Assembly (NCBI RefSeq): GCF_001542875.1
Contig: NZ_LMAF01000002.1
Span: forward strand, 186,001-250,000
DNA from: Erythrobacter sp. YT30
GTDB lineage: Bacteria; Pseudomonadota; Alphaproteobacteria; Sphingomonadales; Sphingomonadaceae
Length of the DNA stretch: 64,000 nt
Reading direction: 5' to 3'
The notes under the pieces are model-generated. The model saw nothing but the letters and a program-made list of their open reading frames with translations, made no database searches and was not told the DNA's origin. Positions 27,923-34,666 of the stretch are shown here, in pieces; the stretch's first letter is position 1, and each line of letters begins with the position of its first letter. A program made the position numbers and the translations under genes.

Positions 27923-27941
27923 ATTCGATATTTATCGAAAT
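27923..27941. promoter_or_regulatory. ArsR operator
   Basis: ATTCGAT-ATTT-ATCGAAAT, an imperfect palindrome immediately upstream of the arsR start codon. It has the spacing and AT-rich core typical of ArsR/SmtB sites. Confidence 0.7.
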
Positions 27942-28017
27942 ATAGAAATAAGTCAAGTCTGGCTCGGCGCAGGCGGCTTACAGCCCACCCTATTTCAGAC
28001 AGCTCATGGGGTTGGGA

Positions 28018-28323
28018 CTATCGGCAAACGTCGTGAAACGGATTTTGCTCACATTCGCTCGACATTTCTTCGGCGTGCTCTCGCGCCGCTTTGTAATCGG
28101 CAACCGCTTCTGCTTGCATGGTGGCCTTGTAAGCAGCGCTCTCCCCAAACAACAGTTGAGGCAGCACATGCATGGCGACCGCTCCTGTAGAGATCAGAGC
28201 GATCGTCCACAGTAGATAGGAGCGCATCGCTTTCTTGCCGCTCTTGCTAGCTCGGACAAATCGCGACACATCTTCGTAGAGGTCGCGCGCACCCAAAATG
28301 GTCTCAAGCAAAGATAGCGCCAT
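28018..28323 (-). CDS. Small single-pass membrane protein downstream of pspF, unknown
   Basis: 101 residues from the ATG at 28323, with aagagag just upstream; a start at 28368 is possible. An amphipathic N-terminus (LLETILGARDLYEDVSRFVR) is followed by one membrane helix at about 38-57 (SYLLWTIALISTGAVAMHVL). An Ala/Glu-rich helix and an end with two cysteines (SSECEQNPFHDVCR) complete it. It may be co-transcribed with pspF, which lies 64 bp upstream on the same strand. No family is recognised. Confidence 0.55.
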   Translation of the reverse strand: MALSLLETILGARDLYEDVSRFVRASKSGKKAMRSYLLWTIALISTGAVAMHVLPQLLFGESAAYKATMQAEAVADYKAAREHAEEMSSECEQNPFHDVCR

Positions 28324-28386
28324 CTCTCTTCCCCATCGAACCCATTCAAATCGCTCGAAAATTCGCACCGAACGGCAGGGAAGTGA

Positions 28387-29433
28387 TTAATCGCTTTCCT
28401 CCATCAGCCCATGCTTCTTGATCGCGTGGCGCAGTTGGTCATAGCTCAGGCCCAAGGCTTTGGCAGTCTGGCGCTGATTCCAGCGATGTTTGCCGAGAGC
28501 ATGCTCAACAATCGCGCGTTCGTGAGTTTCGACTGCGGCTCGCAGATCATCAACCTGCTCAAAATCGATCGCTGGTGATGGTGCCACCTGCTCCCCGGCA
28601 GTGCTCGGAGCATGGCTCGACCCATTTTCTGACCGGCGATGCGGAGGCGCCTTGGGCTTCCACGGGCTTTCGAACGGGTCAAACTGGATGTGCGAGATCG
28701 GCGTTTCAGGATCGTCCCAACGATAGACCGCGCGTTCAACCACATTGCGCAACTCGCGCACATTGCCGGGCCAAGCATATTCCTCAAGCTGGGTCGAAAC
28801 GTGCGGCGCGAAACCCGGCCAGGCATGCCAATCAAGCTCCGCGCCCATTCGCCGCCCGAAGTATTCTGCGAGAACAGCAACGTCCCCCTCGCGTACGCGC
28901 AACGGTGGAAGAGTGATCACTTCAAAGCTCAGCCGGTCGAGCAAATCGGCGCGGAACTCTCCGCTTTTGGCCAAAGCGGGAAGATCGTCATTGGTCGCCG
29001 CCACAATCCTAACATCGACGCGCACGGGCCTCGATGATCCGATCCGCGTTACCTCGCCATATTCAACCGCGCGCAGCAGGCGTTCTTGCGCACCCATCGA
29101 CAAAGTGCCCAGTTCATCGAGAAAAAGAGTGCCTTGATCGGCTTCTTCAAACCTTCCCGCCCGCGCTTTGGTAGCACCCGTGAACGCGCCCGCCTCGTGG
29201 CCGAACAATTCGGCTTCGATAAGGGTTTCGGGAAGCGCTGCGCAGTTCATTGTGACCAGCGGCTCTCCCCAACGCGTGGAAAGACGGTGCAGACGTTCGG
29301 CAATCAATTCCTTGCCCGTGCCGCGTTCGCCGATGACAAGCACGGGGCGGCTCATCGGGGCAGCACGACTGGCGCGCTCCACCGCATCAAGGAAGGCCCC
29401 TGATTGGCCGATAAATTGGTTTTCGCGCTCCAT
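28387..29433 (-). CDS. pspF: PspF, sigma-54-dependent activator of the phage shock operon
   Basis: 348 residues. There is no receiver domain. The AAA+ domain starts at the N-terminus, with Walker A GERGTGKE near residue 36, the sigma-54-contacting GAFTGA loop near residue 81, and 'GTLFLDELGTL' as Walker B. A linker and a Fis-type helix-turn-helix (WNQRQTAKALGLSYDQLRHAI in two parts) end the protein. PspF drives psp transcription and is held inactive by PspA. It is divergent from the psp operon across a 196-bp region holding the sigma-54 promoter. Confidence 0.95.
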   Translation of the reverse strand: MERENQFIGQSGAFLDAVERASRAAPMSRPVLVIGERGTGKELIAERLHRLSTRWGEPLVTMNCAALPETLIEAELFGHEAGAFTGATKARAGRFEEADQGTLFLDELGTLSMGAQERLLRAVEYGEVTRIGSSRPVRVDVRIVAATNDDLPALAKSGEFRADLLDRLSFEVITLPPLRVREGDVAVLAEYFGRRMGAELDWHAWPGFAPHVSTQLEEYAWPGNVRELRNVVERAVYRWDDPETPISHIQFDPFESPWKPKAPPHRRSENGSSHAPSTAGEQVAPSPAIDFEQVDDLRAAVETHERAIVEHALGKHRWNQRQTAKALGLSYDQLRHAIKKHGLMEESD

Positions 29434-29556
29434 TTCCCGCCCTGTATCGCTATTTGCACCAACCTATAGTGAAAATTCCCAATGCTTGGCAATAGAAACC
29501 AATATGATACATTGAGTAAAACGTAAAATTGGCGGATTTCTGAGGTTTCTGCAGTT

Positions 29557-29572
29557 TGGCACGCGCATTGCA
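29557..29572 (+). promoter_or_regulatory. Sigma-54 promoter of the psp operon
   Basis: TGGCAC-N5-TTGCA is an exact -24/-12 element (GG to GC spacing of 10 nt). It is divergent from pspF and about 60 bp before the first gene of the operon. The 29434-29556 stretch is AT-rich and probably holds PspF-binding and pspF promoter sites that I cannot define. Confidence 0.92.
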
Positions 29573-29629
29573 GAGTTATGGACGAAGCCCAATCGGGCGC
29601 ACTATTTTGGACGAGAAGGGATTGACCCA

Positions 29630-29842
29630 ATGCAAACGCAGAGCACACCAAAAGCCGGCAAGACGACCAAAGGTTTCTGGTCAACCAAGCTTGGCCACGC
29701 CTCAATCGCGAGCATTGCCGCGATGAGCGCGATGGTGATCCTGTCTTCGCAGGTTCAAGCTGATCCGATGTCGGGTGCTGCTGGAAGCGCGGGCCTGTTT
29801 CAGCTTCAAGCTGATACGCCGGCACTCATTGAGGCAGCATAA
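29630..29842 (+). CDS. Small exported peptide, first gene of the psp operon
   Basis: 70 residues. A basic N-terminal 20 residues (TPKAGKTTKGFWSTKLG) precede a hydrophobic stretch 23-40 (HASIASIAAMSAMVILSS) and a likely signal-peptidase site QVQA at 44. A 26-residue Ala/Gly-rich tail remains. gagaagg precedes the ATG. It is the first gene after the sigma-54 promoter and lies just ahead of pspA. No family is recognised. An envelope-located role in sensing or tuning the stress response is an inference from position. Confidence 0.6.
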   Translation: MQTQSTPKAGKTTKGFWSTKLGHASIASIAAMSAMVILSSQVQADPMSGAAGSAGLFQLQADTPALIEAA

Positions 29843-29851
29843 GCGACACAC

Positions 29852-30130
29852 GTGATGACCAAGCCATCCAATCCTTCCAACCCCCTCGGGCCGGAGCGCG
29901 ATGCAGCCAGTGACCCCGCACAGGCTGCACAAAGCGACACCGCTCCGGCCCAACCCGCCTCGGACAGGCAATTGACACCAACAAAGCGTCTTTCGCGGCT
30001 TGATGAAGAGATTGAAGCCTTGCGCACCAGCCCCACTCCGACGCAAGCTCGCAGTCAATATTCGCGCGAGTCTCAACGCGAGGAGCCACGAGCAGAGCGC
30101 ACTAACCCGTTTCTAGATGGAGTAGCCTTT
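29852..30130 (+). other. In-frame 93-codon open stretch fused to pspA (possible N-terminal extension)
   Basis: Starting at GTG-ATG (29852/29855), the frame runs without a stop straight into pspA. The encoded segment is disordered, Pro/Ala/Gln/Ser-rich, and contains RLDEEIEALR, the same word that recurs in the PspB-like proteins downstream. There is no Shine-Dalgarno at 29852, whereas GGAG at 30119-30122 serves the internal ATG at 30131. Both products may be made. Confidence 0.5.
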
Positions 30131-30817
30131 ATGGGCATTTTCAGCCGCACACGCGATATTATCGCCGCCAATTTCAACGACATGCTGGATAAAGCAGATG
30201 ATCCCTCCAAGATGATCCGCATGATCATCCTCGAGATGGAGGAAACGCTCGTTGAAGTTCGCGCTAGTGCGGCGCGCACGATTGCAGATCAGAAAGAGAT
30301 GCACCGACATGTGGTGAAGCTCGACAAGCTGGAGGCAGACTGGGCCGACAAAGCGCAGCTTGCTCTGTCAAAGGATCGTGAAGATCTTGCCCGCGCCGCT
30401 TTGGTTGAGAAGAAAAAAGCAAGCGGCATGGGTGACCAGCTGCGCGCGGAAATCGCCGTGCTGGATGATGCCCTTCGCGCTTATGAGGAAGACATTCAAA
30501 AGCTGCAGCATCGCCTGCGCGAAGCACGCAGCCGCCAGACCCAAATCGCAGCGCGCCTGGAAAGCGCGGAAAACCGCGTCAAACTGCGCACGCTGATGAG
30601 CACGGAACGCACCGATGATGCGCTCGCCAAATTCGACCAGCTCGAACGCCGCGTCGATTACGCCGAGGGACGCGCTGATGCCATTTCGATTGGCAATGAA
30701 GGCCAGCCTTCACTGTCTGATGAGATCGCGGCGCTCGAAGGAGCAGACGCAATCGATGATGAACTTGCCGCGATGAAAAAAGCGCTTGGCAAAGACGATA
30801 CAAAGAAAGGGGAGTAA
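30131..30817 (+). CDS. pspA: Phage shock protein A (PspA/IM30/Vipp1 family)
   Basis: 228 residues from the ATG at 30131, matching the usual PspA length and start (MGIFSRTRDIIAANFNDML). The N-terminal amphipathic helix 'FSRTRDIIAANFNDMLDKA' is followed by 'PSKMIRMIILEMEETLVEVR' and a long coiled coil. PspA binds stressed inner membrane as an ESCRT-III-like scaffold and inhibits PspF. Translation from 29852 would place 93 extra residues before the membrane helix. pspB follows after 3 nt. Confidence 0.95.
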   Translation: MGIFSRTRDIIAANFNDMLDKADDPSKMIRMIILEMEETLVEVRASAARTIADQKEMHRHVVKLDKLEADWADKAQLALSKDREDLARAALVEKKKASGMGDQLRAEIAVLDDALRAYEEDIQKLQHRLREARSRQTQIAARLESAENRVKLRTLMSTERTDDALAKFDQLERRVDYAEGRADAISIGNEGQPSLSDEIAALEGADAIDDELAAMKKALGKDDTKKGE

Positions 30818-30820
30818 ATC

Positions 30821-31126
30821 ATGCCATTTGAAGTCGTCCTTTTAATCTTCATGATCGTGATTGGGCTGCCCTGGATGGTCATGCACTATGTGACCAAGTG
30901 GAAGACCGGCGCGTCGATCACCACCGATGACGAAGTGCTGCTGGAAGAGCTCTACAACCTCGCCAAACGCCTTGATGAGCGGATGGACACTGTTGAGCGA
31001 CTGGTGGCAGCCGATGATCCATCATTCACTCCTGTAAAACGGCTTCAGGCCGATCAGGAAGCCGACAACCAGCAGCTTCGTGAGCTCGAACAGCTTATGG
31101 CCGAAAAGAAAGGAACCAAAGCGTGA
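30821..31126 (+). CDS. pspB: Phage shock protein B
   Basis: 101 residues. An N-terminal membrane helix (FEVVLLIFMIVIGLPWMVMH) is followed by a cytoplasmic leucine-zipper-like segment 'LYNLAKRLDERMDTVERLVA', the PspB signature. A longer than usual C-terminal helix (QLRELEQLMAEKKGTKA) ends it. With PspC it passes the envelope-stress signal to PspA. The stop overlaps the pspC GTG (GTGA). Confidence 0.93.
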   Translation: MPFEVVLLIFMIVIGLPWMVMHYVTKWKTGASITTDDEVLLEELYNLAKRLDERMDTVERLVAADDPSFTPVKRLQADQEADNQQLRELEQLMAEKKGTKA

Positions 31127-31500
31127 ATACCCCCCGCACCACACTTTATCGCGATCAGCACAACGCCAAAATCCTTGGCGTGTGTGCCGGGATTGCCGAA
31201 TACACCGGCGTGAAGCGGTTTTGGGTCCGCGCGGCAGCGGTATTCCTGACATTCGCCACGCAAGGTTTCGCTCTACTGGCTTATGTCATCGCTGGTTTCG
31301 TGCTGAAGAAAAAACCCCCGCACCTCTACAAAGATGTTGCCGAGCAGAAATATTGGCAGGGTATTCGCCAAAGCCCGAAGCGCACCGCTCGCGAAATTCG
31401 CGCCCGCTTCCGCGATATCGACCGCCGCCTGGTCGATGTGGAAACGCACTATGTCAGCAACAACACCCGCCTAACCGCCGAGATTGAGCGGCTGCGGTAA
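31123..31500 (+). CDS. pspC: Phage shock protein C
   Basis: 125 residues, GTG start. The PspC domain 'AKILGVCAGIAEYTGVKRFW' is followed by a membrane region (VRAAAVFLTFATQGFALLAYVIAGFVL in two parts). The C-terminal cytoplasmic tail 'DIDRRLVDVETHYVSNNTRL' with TAEIERLR resembles the coiled-coil signature of the PspB-like proteins that follow. PspC is the membrane sensor/partner of PspB. Confidence 0.94.
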   Translation: MNTPRTTLYRDQHNAKILGVCAGIAEYTGVKRFWVRAAAVFLTFATQGFALLAYVIAGFVLKKKPPHLYKDVAEQKYWQGIRQSPKRTAREIRARFRDIDRRLVDVETHYVSNNTRLTAEIERLR

Positions 31501-31527
31501 TCTCTCAGAACTCAAGGGGCTAAGACC

Positions 31528-31842
31528 ATGGAACCAGGACAGTTAGCGCTGTTGATCCCGATCATAGGCGTCATGATCCCGATCGTCGCCATCTGGGCAA
31601 AACATCAGCAGAAAATGGCCGAAATCAAAGTTGATGCCACTGCAGATGCCACGGCCGAAAAAGCCGCGCAATATGCAACGCAGATCGCCAAGCTTGAAGA
31701 CCGCGTTCAGGTGCTGGAACGCATCGTCACAGACCGCGGATACGACGTAGCAACTCAGATCGAAGCGCTGCGCGATACAGTCGAAGTAGAACAACGGGAT
31801 GCTGGTGTCCCGCTCAATATCGGTTCGAAGGAGCAAGCATAA
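31528..31842 (+). CDS. PspB-like tandem paralog 1
   Basis: 104 residues. An N-terminal membrane helix (LALLIPIIGVMIPIVAIWAK) is followed by an Ala/Thr/Asp-rich stretch. The coiled-coil signature KLEDRVQVLERIVTDRGYDV with QIEALRD aligns with PspB's 'DERMDTVERLV'. It lies 27 nt after pspC with aagggg upstream of the ATG; the stop shares a base with the next start (TAATG). The inferred role is an additional PspB-type transducer. Confidence 0.8.
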   Translation: MEPGQLALLIPIIGVMIPIVAIWAKHQQKMAEIKVDATADATAEKAAQYATQIAKLEDRVQVLERIVTDRGYDVATQIEALRDTVEVEQRDAGVPLNIGSKEQA

Positions 31843-32189
31843 TGGACGGCGACATGAAGATCTTCGTTCTGCTGATTATCGCGATTTCGACAGTCGGCTG
31901 GCTCATCAACAATTGGATACGCGCCCGTCACGGCTACGCTCTCGAAGATGAGTGGGGCGGCCATACGGAAATGAACTATGACGGTGAAAACAAGCGCCTG
32001 AAAGCGGAAAACCGTGAGCTGAATGACAAGCTTGATGCGATGCAGGATCGCATGGTTGTGCTCGAAAAGATCGTCACGGATCGCGGCTATACTCTGTCCG
32101 AAGAGATCGAAGCCCTGCGCGATGTGCCAGCCAAGTCTACCGATAGCGGTGTACCGCTCAATATCGACAAGAAGGAACCGCAAGGATGA
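31842..32189 (+). CDS. PspB-like tandem paralog 2
   Basis: 115 residues. An N-terminal membrane helix (IFVLLIIAISTVGWLINNW) is followed by a 45-residue charged linker. The signature 'MQDRMVVLEKIVTDRGYTLS' with EEIEALRD closes it, and it then ends with 'SGVPLNIDKKE', close to paralog 1's 'AGVPLNIGSKE'. The shared tail shows that 1 and 2 are a recent duplication pair. It is translationally coupled to paralog 1. Confidence 0.8.
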   Translation: MDGDMKIFVLLIIAISTVGWLINNWIRARHGYALEDEWGGHTEMNYDGENKRLKAENRELNDKLDAMQDRMVVLEKIVTDRGYTLSEEIEALRDVPAKSTDSGVPLNIDKKEPQG

Positions 32190-32232
32190 GGTTTCGCTCG
32201 CTTGTAAACCTCAAGGACGAAGGAAACGCGTG

Positions 32233-32493
32233 ATGTTTGGTGCCGACACACAACTAGTATTCGACGCGATCCAGATGGCGGTGATTGCCGCAGGTCTGGC
32301 CGGCGGAGCGGTATACCTCGGTATGCGTCGGCGCAAATCCAGCCAGAACCGCGAAGCGATTGATCAAGCGTCGAAGTCCACCTTGGAAGAGCGCGTGCGG
32401 GTTCTCGAGCGCATCGCGACCGATCGTTCAGCAGACCTCGCCGATGAAATCGAAGCTTTGCGCGATGACACTAAACAAGGGAGCGTTACCTGA
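32233..32493 (+). CDS. PspB-like tandem paralog 3
   Basis: 86 residues from the ATG at 32233 (GTG at 32230 also possible; aaggaaa lies upstream). The membrane helix 'LVFDAIQMAVIAAGLAGGAV' is followed by a basic patch (MRRRKSSQNRE) and the signature 'LEERVRVLERIATDRSADLA' with DEIEALRDD. The stop overlaps the next start (TGATG). An upstream in-frame extension to 32023 exists, but it overlaps paralog 2 and has no family support. Confidence 0.78.
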   Translation: MFGADTQLVFDAIQMAVIAAGLAGGAVYLGMRRRKSSQNREAIDQASKSTLEERVRVLERIATDRSADLADEIEALRDDTKQGSVT

Positions 32494-32807
32494 TGGGTTG
32501 GGAAGTAGTCGTTGTTGTTGCCATCATCATCTGGGGCGGTGTCCAGGTTGCCAAAGCGCGCGCCGGGATCATCACCGATGAGGACGGCAATGAAACCCTT
32601 GCTCGGCCCGATCCATCGAGCAATCTCGACGCGATCGAGGATGCAAGGCGCGAGATTGAGGCGCTGCGCGAGCGCGTCAAAGTGCTTGAACGCATTGCGA
32701 CTGACAACAACACGCTGAGCGCACGCGAACAGGCACGGATTGCCAGCGAAATCGAAGCTTTGCGGGATAAGGACCCCGGCGCCGTTCCAACGAGGGACAA
32801 TGCCTGA
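32493..32807 (+). CDS. PspB-like tandem paralog 4
   Basis: 104 residues. The membrane helix is short (VVVVVAIIIWGGVQV). A linker with 'DEDGNETLARPDPS' follows, then the coiled coil 'EIEALRERVKVLERIATDNN' and a repeated EIEALRDKD, so the EIEALR word occurs twice. Both ends overlap neighbours by TGATG. It is very similar in the coiled coil to paralogs 3 and 5. Confidence 0.78.
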   Translation: MGWEVVVVVAIIIWGGVQVAKARAGIITDEDGNETLARPDPSSNLDAIEDARREIEALRERVKVLERIATDNNTLSAREQARIASEIEALRDKDPGAVPTRDNA

Positions 32808-33136
32808 TGTACTGGCTGTTCCTGCCTCTTTTGATCTTTGTCGCGCTGTATTTTCGCGAGCGTGGGCGGAGCAATCGCCTGATGGATCGGGTTGCGATCC
32901 TTGAAAACGCTCTCGACCATGGCGCTACCGATGGCGATGTCGATGCCATCACTGCAAAGGAGCTCGAACAATTGCGCGAGCGTGTGCAAGTCCTTGAACG
33001 CATCGCAACATCTGAAAACAGCGCGGAGGCCCGCAAGGCTCAGCGCATAGCTGCCGAAATTGAGAGCCTGCGCGGCGATATCGCGCGGCGCTCCCACCCT
33101 TCTGAAGGCTCATCGAGAGAGGAGTTGAGCGAATGA
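32807..33136 (+). CDS. PspB-like tandem paralog 5
   Basis: 109 residues. The membrane helix is at the extreme N-terminus (YWLFLPLLIFVALYFRERG). A first short coil 'RLMDRVAILENALDHG' is followed by the full signature 'LEQLRERVQVLERIATSENS' and AAEIESLRGD. The double coil suggests internal repetition. The stop overlaps paralog 6 by ATGA. Confidence 0.78.
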   Translation: MYWLFLPLLIFVALYFRERGRSNRLMDRVAILENALDHGATDGDVDAITAKELEQLRERVQVLERIATSENSAEARKAQRIAAEIESLRGDIARRSHPSEGSSREELSE

Positions 33137-33378
33137 TGGACCCGGTTACCACAATTGCCGCTGCCAGCCTGATCGGGCTTGCGCTCCTGTCGGTTTGCCT
33201 GCTGCGCGCATGGCAGGGGTGGCTTGATCTGAAGCGCGAACAAATGAACAAGACGCCGCATTCGTCGGGCCGCGAGATTGAAGGCAATGCTGGCGTTGGT
33301 GCGGCACGGATTGAGCTCGCCGATCTCAAAGAGCGGATCAAAAAGCTCGAAGCCATCGCGAGTGGGGTGGAGCTTTAA
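33133..33378 (+). CDS. PspB-like tandem paralog 6 (most divergent)
   Basis: 81 residues. The membrane helix 'IAAASLIGLALLSVCLLRAW' precedes a basic linker and a short C-terminal coil 'ELADLKERIKKLEAIASG'. This resembles canonical PspB (ERIQALESIL in E. coli) but lacks the EIEALRD word. It is the last gene of the psp operon. No terminator is obvious before sufE, 57 bp downstream. Confidence 0.7.
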   Translation: MMDPVTTIAAASLIGLALLSVCLLRAWQGWLDLKREQMNKTPHSSGREIEGNAGVGAARIELADLKERIKKLEAIASGVEL

Positions 33379-33434
33379 GCATTGCCTCTCTGGCTGGGTA
33401 GGCAAACGCATCACCTCCCCCTACATAGCCGCGC

Positions 33435-33842
33435 ATGCGAACCCTTTCTGATATCCTTGAAGAATACGAATTTCTCGAAGGCGATGAACGCTATTCGATG
33501 CTGATCGAGCTTGGACGCGAGCTTGAAGACATGCCAGATGCGCTGAAAACCGATGCGACACTGGTGCGCGGGTGTTCGGCGGCGGTTTGGGTCTATCCGA
33601 CCGAGCAAACCGAGAAATTGCACTTCCTTGCCGATAGCAATGCCGCGATCACAAAAGGGATTGTCGCCCTGGTCATCGCCGCTGTTCAGGACAAGCCTGC
33701 TCGCGAGGTCGCGAATATGGACGTCACAGCGGCGCTGGAGCCGTTTGATCTCAAAAACCAATTGTCCAGCAACCGCACGCAAGGTGTGCCCAATATGATT
33801 GCGCTGGTGAAGGAGCATGCGGCGCGATTGGCCACGGCATAG
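33435..33842 (+). CDS. sufE: SufE family sulfur acceptor protein
   Basis: 135 residues. 'EEYEFLEGDERYSMLIELGR' at the N-terminus and 'LVRGCSAAVWVYP', with the acceptor cysteine at residue 47, are SufE hallmarks. SufE accepts sulfane sulfur from the SufS cysteine desulfurase for Fe-S cluster assembly. The suf operon itself is not in the window. It is followed 3 nt later by the DUF454 gene. Confidence 0.92.
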   Translation: MRTLSDILEEYEFLEGDERYSMLIELGRELEDMPDALKTDATLVRGCSAAVWVYPTEQTEKLHFLADSNAAITKGIVALVIAAVQDKPAREVANMDVTAALEPFDLKNQLSSNRTQGVPNMIALVKEHAARLATA

Positions 33843-33845
33843 GCG

Positions 33846-34193
33846 ATGCGGCGGCTCTATCTCGCCGCAGGGGTGTTCTTCACTGTTCTTGGCGCAATCG
33901 GAGCCATACTCCCCATCATCCCTACGGTTCCCTTCCTTCTGCTCGCAGCTTTCTGTTTTGCGCGCAGCAATCCTGAATGGGAGCGCAAGATTGTGGAGCA
34001 TCCCACATGGGGGCCACAGATCAGGGATTGGCGAGAACGGCGTGCTATCTCGCGCAGGGCGAAAATCGCCTCAATCGCGACGATTGCTGCGGGTGTGGGT
34101 TTCACATGGCTGACGCTGGGGTTCCCCTGGGTATGGATATCGATTGGGGTGCTCGTGATCATCGGCGGTTGGATAGCAACGCGGAATGAGTGA
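33846..34193 (+). CDS. YbaN-like (DUF454) small membrane protein
   Basis: 115 residues. 'LYLAAGVFFTVLGAIGAILP' and 'IPTVPFLLLAAFCFARSNPE' are the DUF454 signature, followed by 'GPQIRDWRERRAISRRAK' and two further membrane helices. Function is unknown. It overlaps the next GNAT gene by 8 nt. Confidence 0.85.
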   Translation: MRRLYLAAGVFFTVLGAIGAILPIIPTVPFLLLAAFCFARSNPEWERKIVEHPTWGPQIRDWRERRAISRRAKIASIATIAAGVGFTWLTLGFPWVWISIGVLVIIGGWIATRNE

Positions 34194-34665
34194 TCAGAGA
34201 GCATCCTTTCCGGAGGTTGCTCTGCGCGCTCCCCGCGCTGACGAGCTGCCCACGGCGAGCGCCCTGTGCCTGCGATCAAAGGCGCATTGGGGCTATGATA
34301 AGGCATTTATGGATGCCTGCTGCGACGAGCTCACTCTTGCGAGAGAAGATCTCTTGGTTAGCGAGTTGATGCTGGCCGTCACGGCGCGAGCAATTGTGGG
34401 CGTTGCTCAACTATCCCAAAATGAAAATGTGGTCGAACTGGAAAAGCTGTTCATCGAACCTGACTGGATCGGGCGCGGGATTGGCAAATTGCTATTCAAC
34501 TGGAGCGTGGAGAAGGCACGATATTTGGGTGCGCATACGATAAGCGTGACGGCTGACCCATATGCGGTGCCATTTTACGAAAAGATGGGATTTGAACGAT
34601 TTGGGCAAGAGGCTTCCGGCTCAGTCGCAGGACCGATACTGCCAATTTACCAACTGCAATTGTAG
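34186..34665 (+). CDS. GNAT family N-acetyltransferase
   Basis: 159 residues. The acetyl-CoA site 'FIEPDWIGRGIGKLLFNW' (R-G-x-G-x-L pattern) near residue 90 and 'VTADPYAVPFYEKMGFERFG' at the C-terminus identify the family. The N-terminus has 'CLRSKAHWGYDKAFMDAC', a pattern common to GNATs annotated as hypothetical acetyltransferases. The substrate is unknown. It is convergent with crtZ, with one base between the two stops. Confidence 0.88.
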   Translation: MSDQRASFPEVALRAPRADELPTASALCLRSKAHWGYDKAFMDACCDELTLAREDLLVSELMLAVTARAIVGVAQLSQNENVVELEKLFIEPDWIGRGIGKLLFNWSVEKARYLGAHTISVTADPYAVPFYEKMGFERFGQEASGSVAGPILPIYQLQL

Positions 34666-34666
34666 C

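Noticed and set aside
32023..32232. Upstream extension of PspB-like paralog 3
   Set aside because: It overlaps paralog 2 in another frame and lacks the expected N-terminal membrane helix; the ATG at 32233 has a ribosome site and starts right before the helix.
31528..33378. Array as pspD/pspE/pspG of the enterobacterial operon
   Set aside because: No rhodanese motif (PspE) and no PspG-like double helix. The shared helix-plus-coil pattern fits PspB.
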